From Pelethousia sp034933245 (GTDB lineage Bacteria; Bacillota; Clostridia; Christensenellales; CAG-138), in NCBI GenBank assembly GCA_034933245.1, contig JAYFNX010000013.1, positions 78,068 to 142,067 of the forward strand: 64,000 nt of DNA, written 5' to 3'. Under the pieces are notes generated by a model that was not told where the DNA came from, ran no database searches, and worked only from the letters and a program-made list of their open reading frames with translations. The position numbers were made by a program, and so were the translations under genes. Position 1 is the first letter of the stretch. The number at the start of each line of letters is the position of its first letter. Below, piece after piece: positions 16,320 to 23,393 of the stretch.

Positions 16320-16475
16320 GATTTTATCATGATCAATGCGCTCTGCCAATAACAAGCTACGCCCCAAAGAATACGATTATACTACTATGAAACATCTGTC
16401 GTTAAAAACCGGCGGATGTTTCATTTGCATATCTTATGGGAAAGGTTTCTTTGTAAGGTAAATAGAAAAATTACA

Positions 16476-17714
16476 TCAAGCGCTTTTTGCAGGTTTGTTA
16501 GAGAGTATATAAAAAGGTATTGCCGCCAGCTGCGAAACCGTAGCGACCGCGATCATTGCGGGCATGCTGCACTCGTACAGAACACCCGAAAGCCAACTTC
16601 CTAAAAACCAGCATACACCGAAAGAACATTCAAAAATACCGTACCCCGTGGCTCGGTTTGCCTTGGGAACTATTGTGGCCACAACGGCTTTTAAGATAGA
16701 CTGCTGCGCCCCCATTCCGACGCCCCATAAAGCTATGCCCAAGAACACTAAGGGAAGTGAATTCGTTCCGAACACAAGTATCGTGAACGGGGCCGATATG
16801 GCTGTGGATATCACAAGCGCCCTCGTGCCTTTTTTATCATAGAGCAGTCCAAATATTAGCGCCGCAATCGCATCTACCAGCATAGCGCCCGCGTAAAGAA
16901 GCGGCAGCGTTCCGCTGTTAACCAAGGAAGCGGTTTGCGATAACCCGGTGCCAACGCTAACGAAGCTTTTCGAAACATGCATGAGGATCAGGGAATAATC
17001 AACAAAGCCAAAAGCGAATAAGCTGATCCCCATAATATAGAACATAAACTCTTTTTTCAGCCTGAACGGAACGTATTCCTGAGGCTCCGGCTCAAATTTT
17101 TCAGGGGTGGGGAACTTTCGCCGGGTCACAACCAGCATAAGGAGGGTGATCGCTGCGGGGATCACAAGAACTGCAAAGCAGAGGCTATAGGTTTTGAACA
17201 TGCTCTCATCCGCTTTAAAGAGCATCACAAGGTACAAAAGGACCGGCCCAAGGAATGCGCCAAGTTGGTCTAAAACCTCTTGGATAGCAAAGCTCTTCCC
17301 CACGCCCTCCTGCGATGCGGCAAAGGACATAATGGTGTTTTTTGCAGGCTTCTTGATCGCTTTCCCCATGCGCTCCAGGACGATCAGCGCGCAGGCCCAG
17401 ATCCATCCGTTTTCACCCACCAATGCCAGCGCAGGCACAGCAAGAACGTCAATGCTGTACCCCACGATGGTCATGGTCCAGTATTTTTTGCTTTTATCGG
17501 TAAGCCTGCCGAATCCATAGCGCAGGGAATACCCCACAAGTTCCCCCAGGCCGGAAACAAAGCCAATGGTGGCGGCAGAGGCACCCATCAGTGATAAATA
17601 GGCGCCGCGTATGCTGGCGGCACCCTCGTGGGTTATGTCCGAAAACAGGCTGACGATACCGAATAATAGGATAAAAAGCATAGCTGAAGTTAGCCGATGC
17701 ACATTCTTTTTCAC
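16476..17714 (-). CDS. Major facilitator superfamily transporter
   Basis: A 412-residue protein with about 12 hydrophobic segments and MFS phrases (GYSLRYGFGRLTDKSKKYW in the 2-3 loop). Start GTG at 17714 is chosen over the longer frame because GGAGG lies 7 bases before it. It resembles the drug/unknown-substrate MFS group with an MGxxxGxxQSxLKAxVA motif late in the protein (GMGAQQSILKAVVA). It opens the accessory block after the tRNA pair and is divergent from the MarR regulator, which may control it. Substrate unknown. Confidence 0.85.
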   Translation of the reverse strand: MKKNVHRLTSAMLFILLFGIVSLFSDITHEGAASIRGAYLSLMGASAATIGFVSGLGELVGYSLRYGFGRLTDKSKKYWTMTIVGYSIDVLAVPALALVGENGWIWACALIVLERMGKAIKKPAKNTIMSFAASQEGVGKSFAIQEVLDQLGAFLGPVLLYLVMLFKADESMFKTYSLCFAVLVIPAAITLLMLVVTRRKFPTPEKFEPEPQEYVPFRLKKEFMFYIMGISLFAFGFVDYSLILMHVSKSFVSVGTGLSQTASLVNSGTLPLLYAGAMLVDAIAALIFGLLYDKKGTRALVISTAISAPFTILVFGTNSLPLVFLGIALWGVGMGAQQSILKAVVATIVPKANRATGYGIFECSFGVCWFLGSWLSGVLYECSMPAMIAVATVSQLAAIPFYILSNKPAKSA

Positions 17715-18134
17715 AAGTAAGCCTCCATTTGCATAAAGCAAAATAACAATTACGATAGACTATATCACCATGCCGTCTGTTTTCCAACCTCCTTAAGAAA
17801 AAAACAATGGTTATCCATGGTCTTGTCGTATGCCGATATCGATAACAAATTGTTGCTATATTCAAAAAAACGGCGCGGCTATCCGCCCTTTCCTACTAGG
17901 CGGATTGTCCTGCGTGCGTTTTAAACTTTATCATAAAACATCCGCTCGCATGCAAATAAAATAAGTTGGCACAATGGTATTTTCATCTTTCAGCCCTTCC
18001 TATAACCTGCGCATGTTCCCTGCACAAACTTATTTTTCAAGGTTCAGGTTGCTACGATTGACAATCGATAATTCCTTGCGTACAATATTGGTAACCGGTT
18101 ACTCATATTATTGGAACACAGGAAGTAATCCTAC
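17715..18134. other. Divergent regulatory region between MFS transporter and marR
   Basis: A 420-bp gene-free stretch, AT-rich. It holds an inverted repeat ATCCGCC/GGCGGAT around 17883-17907 without a clear T-tract, and the marR promoter/operator cluster at its right end. No ORF with an SD was found inside. Confidence 0.6.
18056..18102 (+). promoter_or_regulatory. marR promoter flanked by two perfect palindromes (likely operators)
   Basis: TTGACA (18058-18063), a 17-bp spacer, TACAAT (18081-18086). The -35 is embedded in palindrome CGATTG-A-CAATCG (18056-18068), and a second palindrome GTAACCGGTTAC (18091-18102) covers the start of transcription. This fits repression by the MarR protein encoded next. 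Confidence 0.75.
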
Positions 18135-18590
18135 ATGAAAGAAGAAGCGTATATTTTCGGAACTATTTTTACGTTATCCAACAAGCTGCAGTTGCTTGGT
18201 GATAAAATTGATGCAAAGTTGACGGTAAAGCAATGGTTTCTTCTTGCGGGAGTCCTCCATTGCGATATGGATGCGCCAACGTTATCAGAAGTGGCGGCAC
18301 GTATCGGAAGTTCCCGGCAGAACATTAAGAAAATGGCATTGATCCTTGAAAGGCAAGGATTCGTTCTAATGGAGAAAGATGCTTTTGATGCAAGGATGCT
18401 TCGGATCAGGCTGACAGATGCCTGCAAGGCGCATTTAAAGCAGCGTGAGCAGGTGGAATTGCGGTTTATGCAAGAACTGTTTTCCAACTTTGCGGTAAAG
18501 GACCTTCTTCCCTTGTGCGGAGGTCTTAAAAAACTTGAAAGCAACGTAAAAATGATGGAACAAATCTATGATGGGGAAAAGAGAGCGTAA
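18135..18590 (+). CDS. MarR family transcriptional regulator
   Basis: A 151-residue winged-helix regulator: N-terminal dimerisation helices, then the recognition region (LSEVAARIGSSRQNIKKMALILERQGFVLMEK, positions 18285-18380), a wing and a C-terminal helix. SD AGGAAGT precedes ATG 18135. Palindromes overlapping its own promoter suggest autoregulation; the divergent MFS gene and the overlapping downstream gene are likely targets. Ligand unknown. Confidence 0.88.
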   Translation: MKEEAYIFGTIFTLSNKLQLLGDKIDAKLTVKQWFLLAGVLHCDMDAPTLSEVAARIGSSRQNIKKMALILERQGFVLMEKDAFDARMLRIRLTDACKAHLKQREQVELRFMQELFSNFAVKDLLPLCGGLKKLESNVKMMEQIYDGEKRA

Positions 18591-19431
18591 AAAAATGTGG
18601 ATTGTGGCAGCTGGGGTTATTCTTATTTTTGTAGGGGTTGCGGTATTCTTTCGTATTCCGTTTTCGCCGACAAAGGCGCAATTTAAGCGGATGGTGCTTG
18701 GCTCTGTGGAAACGGCCGCAGTCCCCTCTGCCATCTTTACCGAAGCGGACATTGAGCGGCTTCCTATCCCAGTTCAGCGATACTTTCTGTATTGCAGATA
18801 TTTGGGAACATCGAAAATGGCATACATGAAGGCTTGCCTAAGGGATGTGGACTTCGTCATGTCGGCGAGCAGAACGGTTAAAATCGATTATACACAATTC
18901 AATCTCGTCGAACGGCCGGTGCGGTATGCGCAGATTTCATCGTCTCTTTTCAGCATCCCGTTTGAAGGGCTTGATTTCTATAGAAACGGTGTGGGCAGCA
19001 TGAAAGGGACGCTTGCCAAAATCATCCCCTTGTTTGACCAACGCGGAGAGGATATGAATCGCGCTTGCCTTGTTACCTGGCTTGCGGAATGCCTTATGGT
19101 TCCCCATGCCGCACTGCAGGATTTTGTGAAATGGGAACCTATCGACGATACGCATGCGAAGGCAAGTATTTTATGGAAAGGTATCTCTGCTAGCGGCGTA
19201 TTTGCCTTCTCCAAAGCAGGGGAATTGCTTGCATTCCGCACTGCCGATAGAGTCGCCGTTGATATGGAAGGAAAGGAAAGAAAAGCGGAATGGTCTGCCT
19301 ATTTCCGTGCGTATCATCCCATAAACGGTGTTCTGCAGCCGAAAATCATTCAGTCCGTGTGGCATTATCCGGAAGGTGACTGTGTCTATTTCAACCAAAA
19401 TGAGGCGGCTGTGGTGATCCAGTATCACTAA
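18568..19431 (+). CDS. Membrane-anchored DUF6544/DUF6920-type protein
   Basis: Up to 287 residues: one N-terminal membrane anchor (about residues 10-30), then a soluble domain (LPIPVQRYFLYCRYLG, WLAECLMVPHAALQ, WKGISASGVFAFSKAG). This resembles the DUF6544 family, proteins of unknown function often described near lipid/porphyrin-type genes. ATG at 18568 overlaps the marR 3' end by 23 bp with a poor SD. ATG at 18595, just after the marR stop, is an alternative start. Translational coupling with marR is likely. Function unknown. Confidence 0.7.
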   Translation: MMGKRERKKMWIVAAGVILIFVGVAVFFRIPFSPTKAQFKRMVLGSVETAAVPSAIFTEADIERLPIPVQRYFLYCRYLGTSKMAYMKACLRDVDFVMSASRTVKIDYTQFNLVERPVRYAQISSSLFSIPFEGLDFYRNGVGSMKGTLAKIIPLFDQRGEDMNRACLVTWLAECLMVPHAALQDFVKWEPIDDTHAKASILWKGISASGVFAFSKAGELLAFRTADRVAVDMEGKERKAEWSAYFRAYHPINGVLQPKIIQSVWHYPEGDCVYFNQNEAAVVIQYH

Positions 19432-19829
19432 ATTGCATGTGGATGCTTTAGCAGGTATCCATTGCTCCAAGAAGCCAAAGGCTCTGTGCATCTGTATGTA
19501 CGCCCCCATTAGGAAAGCCGGTAGATTTAGCTTATTAGGCCCATTTCCCATGCGTAAATGGGACGGCTTGTTGTCTGTAGCGGTATCTGTAGGCTAGTTT
19601 TTTATTGTCTGACAAAAAAAAGAAAGGTGCCCGACTCCCTAGAGAGTCAGGCACTGTCCATGATACGAACGTTCCTAAGGACAAGCTCGGGAACCCGCAT
19701 GAGGTAACCTCTTGGTGGCATCAGCCAAGCGTAATTTACATCGCTATGCTAATACAAAGAGCCTACTCCTAATCCTTCGTTAAAGACCGGTGAAACCAAT
19801 GTTGGAAGCCATCAGATCCGTTCAACTTG
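19432..19829. other. Intergenic region with minus-strand 3' UTR
   Basis: About 400 bp without a credible ORF. Its left part holds nothing recognisable. The right part is downstream of the CPBP gene on the minus strand and ends in a strong terminator. The roughly 160 nt between stop codon and terminator contain several short inverted repeats and could be a structured 3' UTR or a remnant of a mobile element; I cannot tell which. Confidence 0.4.
19610..19654 (-). terminator. Terminator downstream of the CPBP protease genes
   Basis: Minus-strand GTGCCTGACTC/GAGTCGGGCAC hairpin (19627-19654) with one wobble, followed by CTTTCTTTTTTTTG. Confidence 0.8.
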
Positions 19830-20609
19830 TTATTCGGCTTGCTGGCTTCCTCTATGATCTCTTGCTTTAAATAAAACAAACAGAGCTATTGCCAAAATGA
19901 TATTTATACTGAATAATATGGATACAAAATTTGAGGCAGCGCCCCCAATAATTCTGCCGCAAAGCGTAATCAAATCCCATAAGAAATGTAAAATGATTAA
20001 CGGGATTATGCTGGTCATCCGCAAAGCCAAAAAGCCGAATGCCACGCCCGTAATAAAGGTTAAACCAAGCTGAATAACCATTAGCGACGGGGACAGGCCA
20101 CCTAAAACATTAATACTGTGCAAAAGTGAAAAGAAAAGAGCACTAATTAAAACCGCCATAATGCTCCGCCCATTGTTGCACAAAGTGTGCAATAAAATAC
20201 CACGAAACATTGTCTCTTCAGCAAATCCAATCATAGCAGCCATAACGGCAGTTATTACGATTAAAGCGAATTGCTCACTTGTCAGACTATTAACACCCTG
20301 CGCAAAAAGAACAAGCCAGCAAACCAGCATGGTGCCAACAACCAAGGCGAGCGGTACAAACCACCAAAGGCCTTTTTTATCTACCTGGGAGAATCCAATA
20401 TTTTTAAACCCAAAGATTGTTTTTGCTATTACAAAAACAAAAGCACTCAATATTGCCATTACAAATACCATAATTTTAACCATGCCAGCCTCTTGATATG
20501 TGTAGTTAAAGCAATCATGCATCACTGCCATTCCTATAGCCATAATAGCTATATAAACGATTGAAAACATAATTGCTGCTTTTGTTGTTGATTTTGAACG
20601 GAAATTCAT
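19830..20609 (-). CDS. CPBP family intramembrane metalloprotease
   Basis: ATG at 20609 follows AGGTGAGG; the longer frame has no SD. The 259-residue product has about eight membrane segments and the CPBP/Abi motifs: EETMFR (131-136), FSLLH (160-164) and a late HFLWD. These proteins are glutamate/histidine proteases of the CAAX-processing type. In Firmicutes they are often tied to bacteriocin immunity or maturation, though no bacteriocin gene is visible here. Neighbour of a second CPBP gene in the same direction, 138 bp away. Substrate unknown. Confidence 0.85.
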   Translation of the reverse strand: MNFRSKSTTKAAIMFSIVYIAIMAIGMAVMHDCFNYTYQEAGMVKIMVFVMAILSAFVFVIAKTIFGFKNIGFSQVDKKGLWWFVPLALVVGTMLVCWLVLFAQGVNSLTSEQFALIVITAVMAAMIGFAEETMFRGILLHTLCNNGRSIMAVLISALFFSLLHSINVLGGLSPSLMVIQLGLTFITGVAFGFLALRMTSIIPLIILHFLWDLITLCGRIIGGAASNFVSILFSINIILAIALFVLFKARDHRGSQQAE

Positions 20610-20747
20610 AAGCGCCTCACCTTCTCCCTGATATTTCCCATATTTTTCAATAGGACTTGGAACGTCCAAGTAATAGCCGTGGTTTGCATGACAGACGGCA
20701 AGTAGTGTTTTCACAGGTAACAGGTTAAATCATGGCAATGGATTGCG

Positions 20748-21605
20748 TCAGGCTTTCTTTGTCGATTTCATGGCGGCAAAAGCTATGATGGATACTATCA
20801 CATAAGCGGCAGTGGCAATGGCGGAGGATTCAATTCCGAACTTCCCGCCGGTAACCAAAAAAGAGTTCGATGCAAGCTCGTACGTATACAGGGCGCTGGA
20901 TGGCGCAAGAAATGTGGGCGAGCCTATTTTAAATATACCGCCAAGAATAACGGTGTTCCATAGCCCGTGTATCAAGGCGCTATTCCAAACCGATCCGGTA
21001 GCATAGGTAATAAGCGAAAACATTACGCCGACCAAAGTTCCGGCGACGAGAAGGAAGACAAGGCTCAGGGCATCCAGGTTTGTGCCAAAAGCATGTAACA
21101 ATGCAAAAAATACGGACGGAATGATGATGGCGATGGGTTTGCCAAAGCGATTCTCCAGAGAATACATGATCACGCCGCGGAAAACCAGCTCCTCCGTAAC
21201 GCCGGGGCCAAATCCAATCACGAAAAGAGCCAAAGATACCCGGGATGCAATTTCCACAGGGTGCATGGCGTTTTGGGTAAGTACGCCGGGCGTCAGTGAA
21301 ATGGCAACAGACACGGATGCGGGCAGCAAAAGCGCGCAGATAAGCCAAGCGGGCTTAATCTGCAACTTGCTTATACGAAATCTCTCCAGAGGGGATTTCA
21401 GCACGCCTTCACAAAGCAGCTTAAGCAAAAAGTACACAGCTAGGATACATGCAGTACCCGCTACAAAATAAACGAATATCATAACGAAGGGGGAGAGTTG
21501 TAAAAGTCCGGCTAGCGCCTGGGACGGCAACTGTCCGATAATCAGCGCCGCCAAGGATAAAACAACAGCTAAAAGGATTTGCAATACAGATAATTTTTCT
21601 TTCAT
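20748..21605 (-). CDS. CPBP family intramembrane metalloprotease
   Basis: A 285-residue membrane protein with motifs EELVFR (138-143), FALLH (167-171) and HGLWN near 214. This is the complete CPBP set, and the protein is only distantly similar to its neighbour. SD is weak (GAAGGGAAC). A perfect 23-bp palindrome lies 52 bp upstream of the start and may be an operator. Probably co-transcribed with the second CPBP gene. Role inferred only at family level: membrane protease, possible self-immunity or signalling. Confidence 0.85.
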   Translation of the reverse strand: MKEKLSVLQILLAVVLSLAALIIGQLPSQALAGLLQLSPFVMIFVYFVAGTACILAVYFLLKLLCEGVLKSPLERFRISKLQIKPAWLICALLLPASVSVAISLTPGVLTQNAMHPVEIASRVSLALFVIGFGPGVTEELVFRGVIMYSLENRFGKPIAIIIPSVFFALLHAFGTNLDALSLVFLLVAGTLVGVMFSLITYATGSVWNSALIHGLWNTVILGGIFKIGSPTFLAPSSALYTYELASNSFLVTGGKFGIESSAIATAAYVIVSIIAFAAMKSTKKA

Positions 21606-21657
21606 TTCTGTTCCCTTCTTTCGCCATGCGTATTATTAATTGAATATCGCCAATAGT

Positions 21658-21680
21658 ATGCGACAATACCATTGTCGCAT
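21658..21680. promoter_or_regulatory. Perfect palindrome upstream of the CPBP genes (candidate operator)
   Basis: ATGCGACAAT and ATTGTCGCAT surround a 3-base centre. No T-tract follows in either direction, so it is more likely a protein-binding site than a terminator. Confidence 0.6.
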
Positions 21681-21697
21681 GTCCTATCCTTGATTTT

Positions 21698-21841
21698 TTA
21701 GTATACCCTGCAACGTTTTTGCTTTCCGCCAGCCCAATCATGCACAAACGCATCCAGTTCATGGCATGCTTGAATAAAGGCCGGGTCATGCCCGTTTGCA
21801 TCTTCGTATCTCCTATAAATCCCTTTTGGTGTACCAGTTAT
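21698..21841 (-). pseudogene. Truncated Spo0E-like aspartyl-phosphate phosphatase fragment
   Basis: A 47-codon minus-strand frame without a start codon reads YEDANGHDPAFIQACHELD then AFVHDW. This resembles the core of short Spo0E-family phosphatases (...GHDP-x-x-I-x-A-S/C-x-x-LD...), which dephosphorylate Spo0A. The N-terminal helix is missing. The frame is closed by TAG at 21842-21844, next to the tRNA-tail repeat at 21896. A good SD (AGGAGA) before ATG in another frame suggests a frameshift or a junction. Assignment by eye, moderate to low certainty. Confidence 0.4.
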
Positions 21842-21895
21842 CTACAACCCGTATTGAGAAGAATATACCATATAGATAGCTGAAAAAAAAGATCC

Positions 21896-21960
21896 AAACA
21901 AAAACAGGCCGATGGTAGTCAGCCTGTTTTCCTTATGAGCCTCTAAGTATTCTAGTATGG
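21896..21960. repeat. Direct repeat copy A of the tRNA-Pro 3' flank
   Basis: 65 bp matching 23119-23184 (about 58 identical positions), including an exact 21-bp end CCTCTAAGTATTCTAGTATGG and a terminator-like hairpin AACAGGC.../...GCCTGTT. In copy B this end abuts the CCA of tRNA-Pro; here the sequence diverges right after it. Confidence 0.75.
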
Positions 21961-22090
21961 CACGAGTATTCATAACGGCAGACTCGGGAACCCCCATAAA
22001 ATAAAGGCTTGTGGCAGCGAGCAACTGAATATTACATTACCCATATATACAGTGAATAACCCAGTCCAATCAATATGATCCTTCCTTGGC

Positions 22091-22990
22091 TTATCTTTTA
22101 TATTCCCGGACAGGGATACCTTCGATGTAGCCGCGCGCCCCTATTGGAGCAAGCTGAAATCTGGGCCCATCTTCCGGGGCCCAATCCCAACCGAAATGCT
22201 TTGGATCGTAACGCTTGATAGCATCCCATACGATACCGATAGCTTCGCCGAAATTTTCATCTTCAAACGGTTCGCTTTGAAAAACCATGTACTTACACGC
22301 GGATAACTCGATCATTTCAAAGCCGTCGGGAATATCGCCCGTAAAGTCGGCTGGGACTTCAACCCCCTGGCAATATTCCGATGTACCTGATTTACGCATG
22401 TTTACAGGGAGCCAGGCTCCGATGGATTCATATAAGGCCGCCTTAATGCTTTCGAGGATACCCCATATATCGCACCCCACTTCTTTGCAATAAGCAAAAT
22501 ACTCTGTTGCCTTAATTCCTCTTTTCAAAATAAGATTCCGTTTGGGCCTTTCAATAACCTGTGTAAAAATAATTGTGCTGGACATGGTTTCAATTTTCCT
22601 TTCCAATAATTTGTAATAGTGGCGGATTGGATAATAGGAAAAAAGCTGTATCGGCGGTGTCTCTTCGCGGTATTTTTGCGGAGATATGGCAAACATGTGT
22701 GAAAAAGCTTTTGTAAATCCTTCGTGAGATCCGAATGCAGATTCCAAAGCAATGTCAAGAACGCTCCTATTGGTATCCCGCAATTTTTTTGCTGCTACTG
22801 ATAATCTGACCATTCGAAGGTACTCAAATGGTGTTTTTCCTATTGTTTCGGAAAAAGTGCGTAATGCATGCCAAGGGGAATACATTGCGGCCTTGGCTAA
22901 ATCCTGCAATGTGATTTCCTCTTGATAATGCGCCATAATATAGTCCTGCATTCGTTGTACGGCATTTATCTTTTCCCAGTTTTCATCCAT
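22091..22990 (-). CDS. AraC family regulator with GyrI-like effector domain
   Basis: ATG at 22990 (GGTGATAGGA just upstream) gives 299 residues. The N-terminal AraC domain has two helix-turn-helices (LQDLAKAAMYSPWHALRTF; VLDIALESAFGSHEGFTKAF) ending in the usual SPQKYRE. The C-terminal GyrI-like/effector-binding domain covers about residues 145-295 (YCQGVEVPADF, FGWDWAPEDGP). Such proteins respond to small or multidrug-type ligands. It stands alone between the two repeat copies, so its origin may be a local insertion. Target genes unknown. Confidence 0.85.
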   Translation of the reverse strand: MDENWEKINAVQRMQDYIMAHYQEEITLQDLAKAAMYSPWHALRTFSETIGKTPFEYLRMVRLSVAAKKLRDTNRSVLDIALESAFGSHEGFTKAFSHMFAISPQKYREETPPIQLFSYYPIRHYYKLLERKIETMSSTIIFTQVIERPKRNLILKRGIKATEYFAYCKEVGCDIWGILESIKAALYESIGAWLPVNMRKSGTSEYCQGVEVPADFTGDIPDGFEMIELSACKYMVFQSEPFEDENFGEAIGIVWDAIKRYDPKHFGWDWAPEDGPRFQLAPIGARGYIEGIPVREYKR

Positions 22991-23118
22991 TCCTATCACC
23001 CGAAAAAAGCATATCATATTTAAGCGTAATGCTTCTTGAACAGAATTGCTCTATGTACAAAAGGCCGGCTGGCTTTCTGTCCCGTTATCTTAAGTATACA
23101 ATGTTTTGAATATCATAT

Positions 23119-23184
23119 AAACAAAAACAGGCTGACGACAGTCAGCCTGTTTTTCCTTGGGAACCTCTAAGTATTCTAGTATGG
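23119..23184 (-). repeat. Direct repeat copy B, tRNA-Pro terminator and tail
   Basis: Contains the terminator of tRNA-Pro(GGG): AACAGGCTGAC/GTCAGCCTGTT followed by T's on the minus strand. Its right end overlaps the tRNA's CCA by three bases. Paired with copy A at 21896-21960. Confidence 0.8.
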
Positions 23185-23258
23185 TCTGGGTGAGAGGATT
23201 TGAACCTCCGGCCTCTTGAACCCCATTCAAGCACGCTACCAAACTGCGCCACACCCAG
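23182..23258 (-). tRNA. tRNA-Pro (anticodon GGG)
   Basis: Minus-strand cloverleaf: acceptor CTGGGTG/CACCCAG, anticodon arm CTTGA-ATGGGGT-TCAAG giving GGG, T arm GGAGG-TTCAAAT-CCTCT, and encoded CCA. It is the second proline isoacceptor in the window. Confidence 0.97.
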
Positions 23259-23280
23259 ATTCTTATCTCGAACGAAATAT

Positions 23281-23309
23281 ATCTTACCATTTGGCGCTAG
23301 TATTGTCAA
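23281..23309 (-). promoter_or_regulatory. Promoter of tRNA-Pro(GGG)
   Basis: Minus strand TTGACA (23309-23304), a 17-bp spacer, TAAGAT (23286-23281); 22 bases before the tRNA. Confidence 0.85.
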
Positions 23310-23327
23310 GGTATAAAAACGAGTGCT

Positions 23328-23355
23328 TTGCACAATTTACCTTTTTTGTTATAAT
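23328..23355 (+). promoter_or_regulatory. Promoter of cardiolipin synthase
   Basis: TTGCAC (23328-23333), a 16-bp spacer, TATAAT (23350-23355), divergent from the tRNA promoter. Confidence 0.65.
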
Positions 23356-23393
23356 GGCAATATCATCCTTACGGGCGCGGGAGTTGCGAGGGT

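Noticed and set aside
21842..22024. 60-residue minus-strand ORF with an apparent membrane segment
   Set aside because: It reads through the tRNA-tail repeat and its terminator hairpin; copy B of the repeat gives a similar meaningless peptide.
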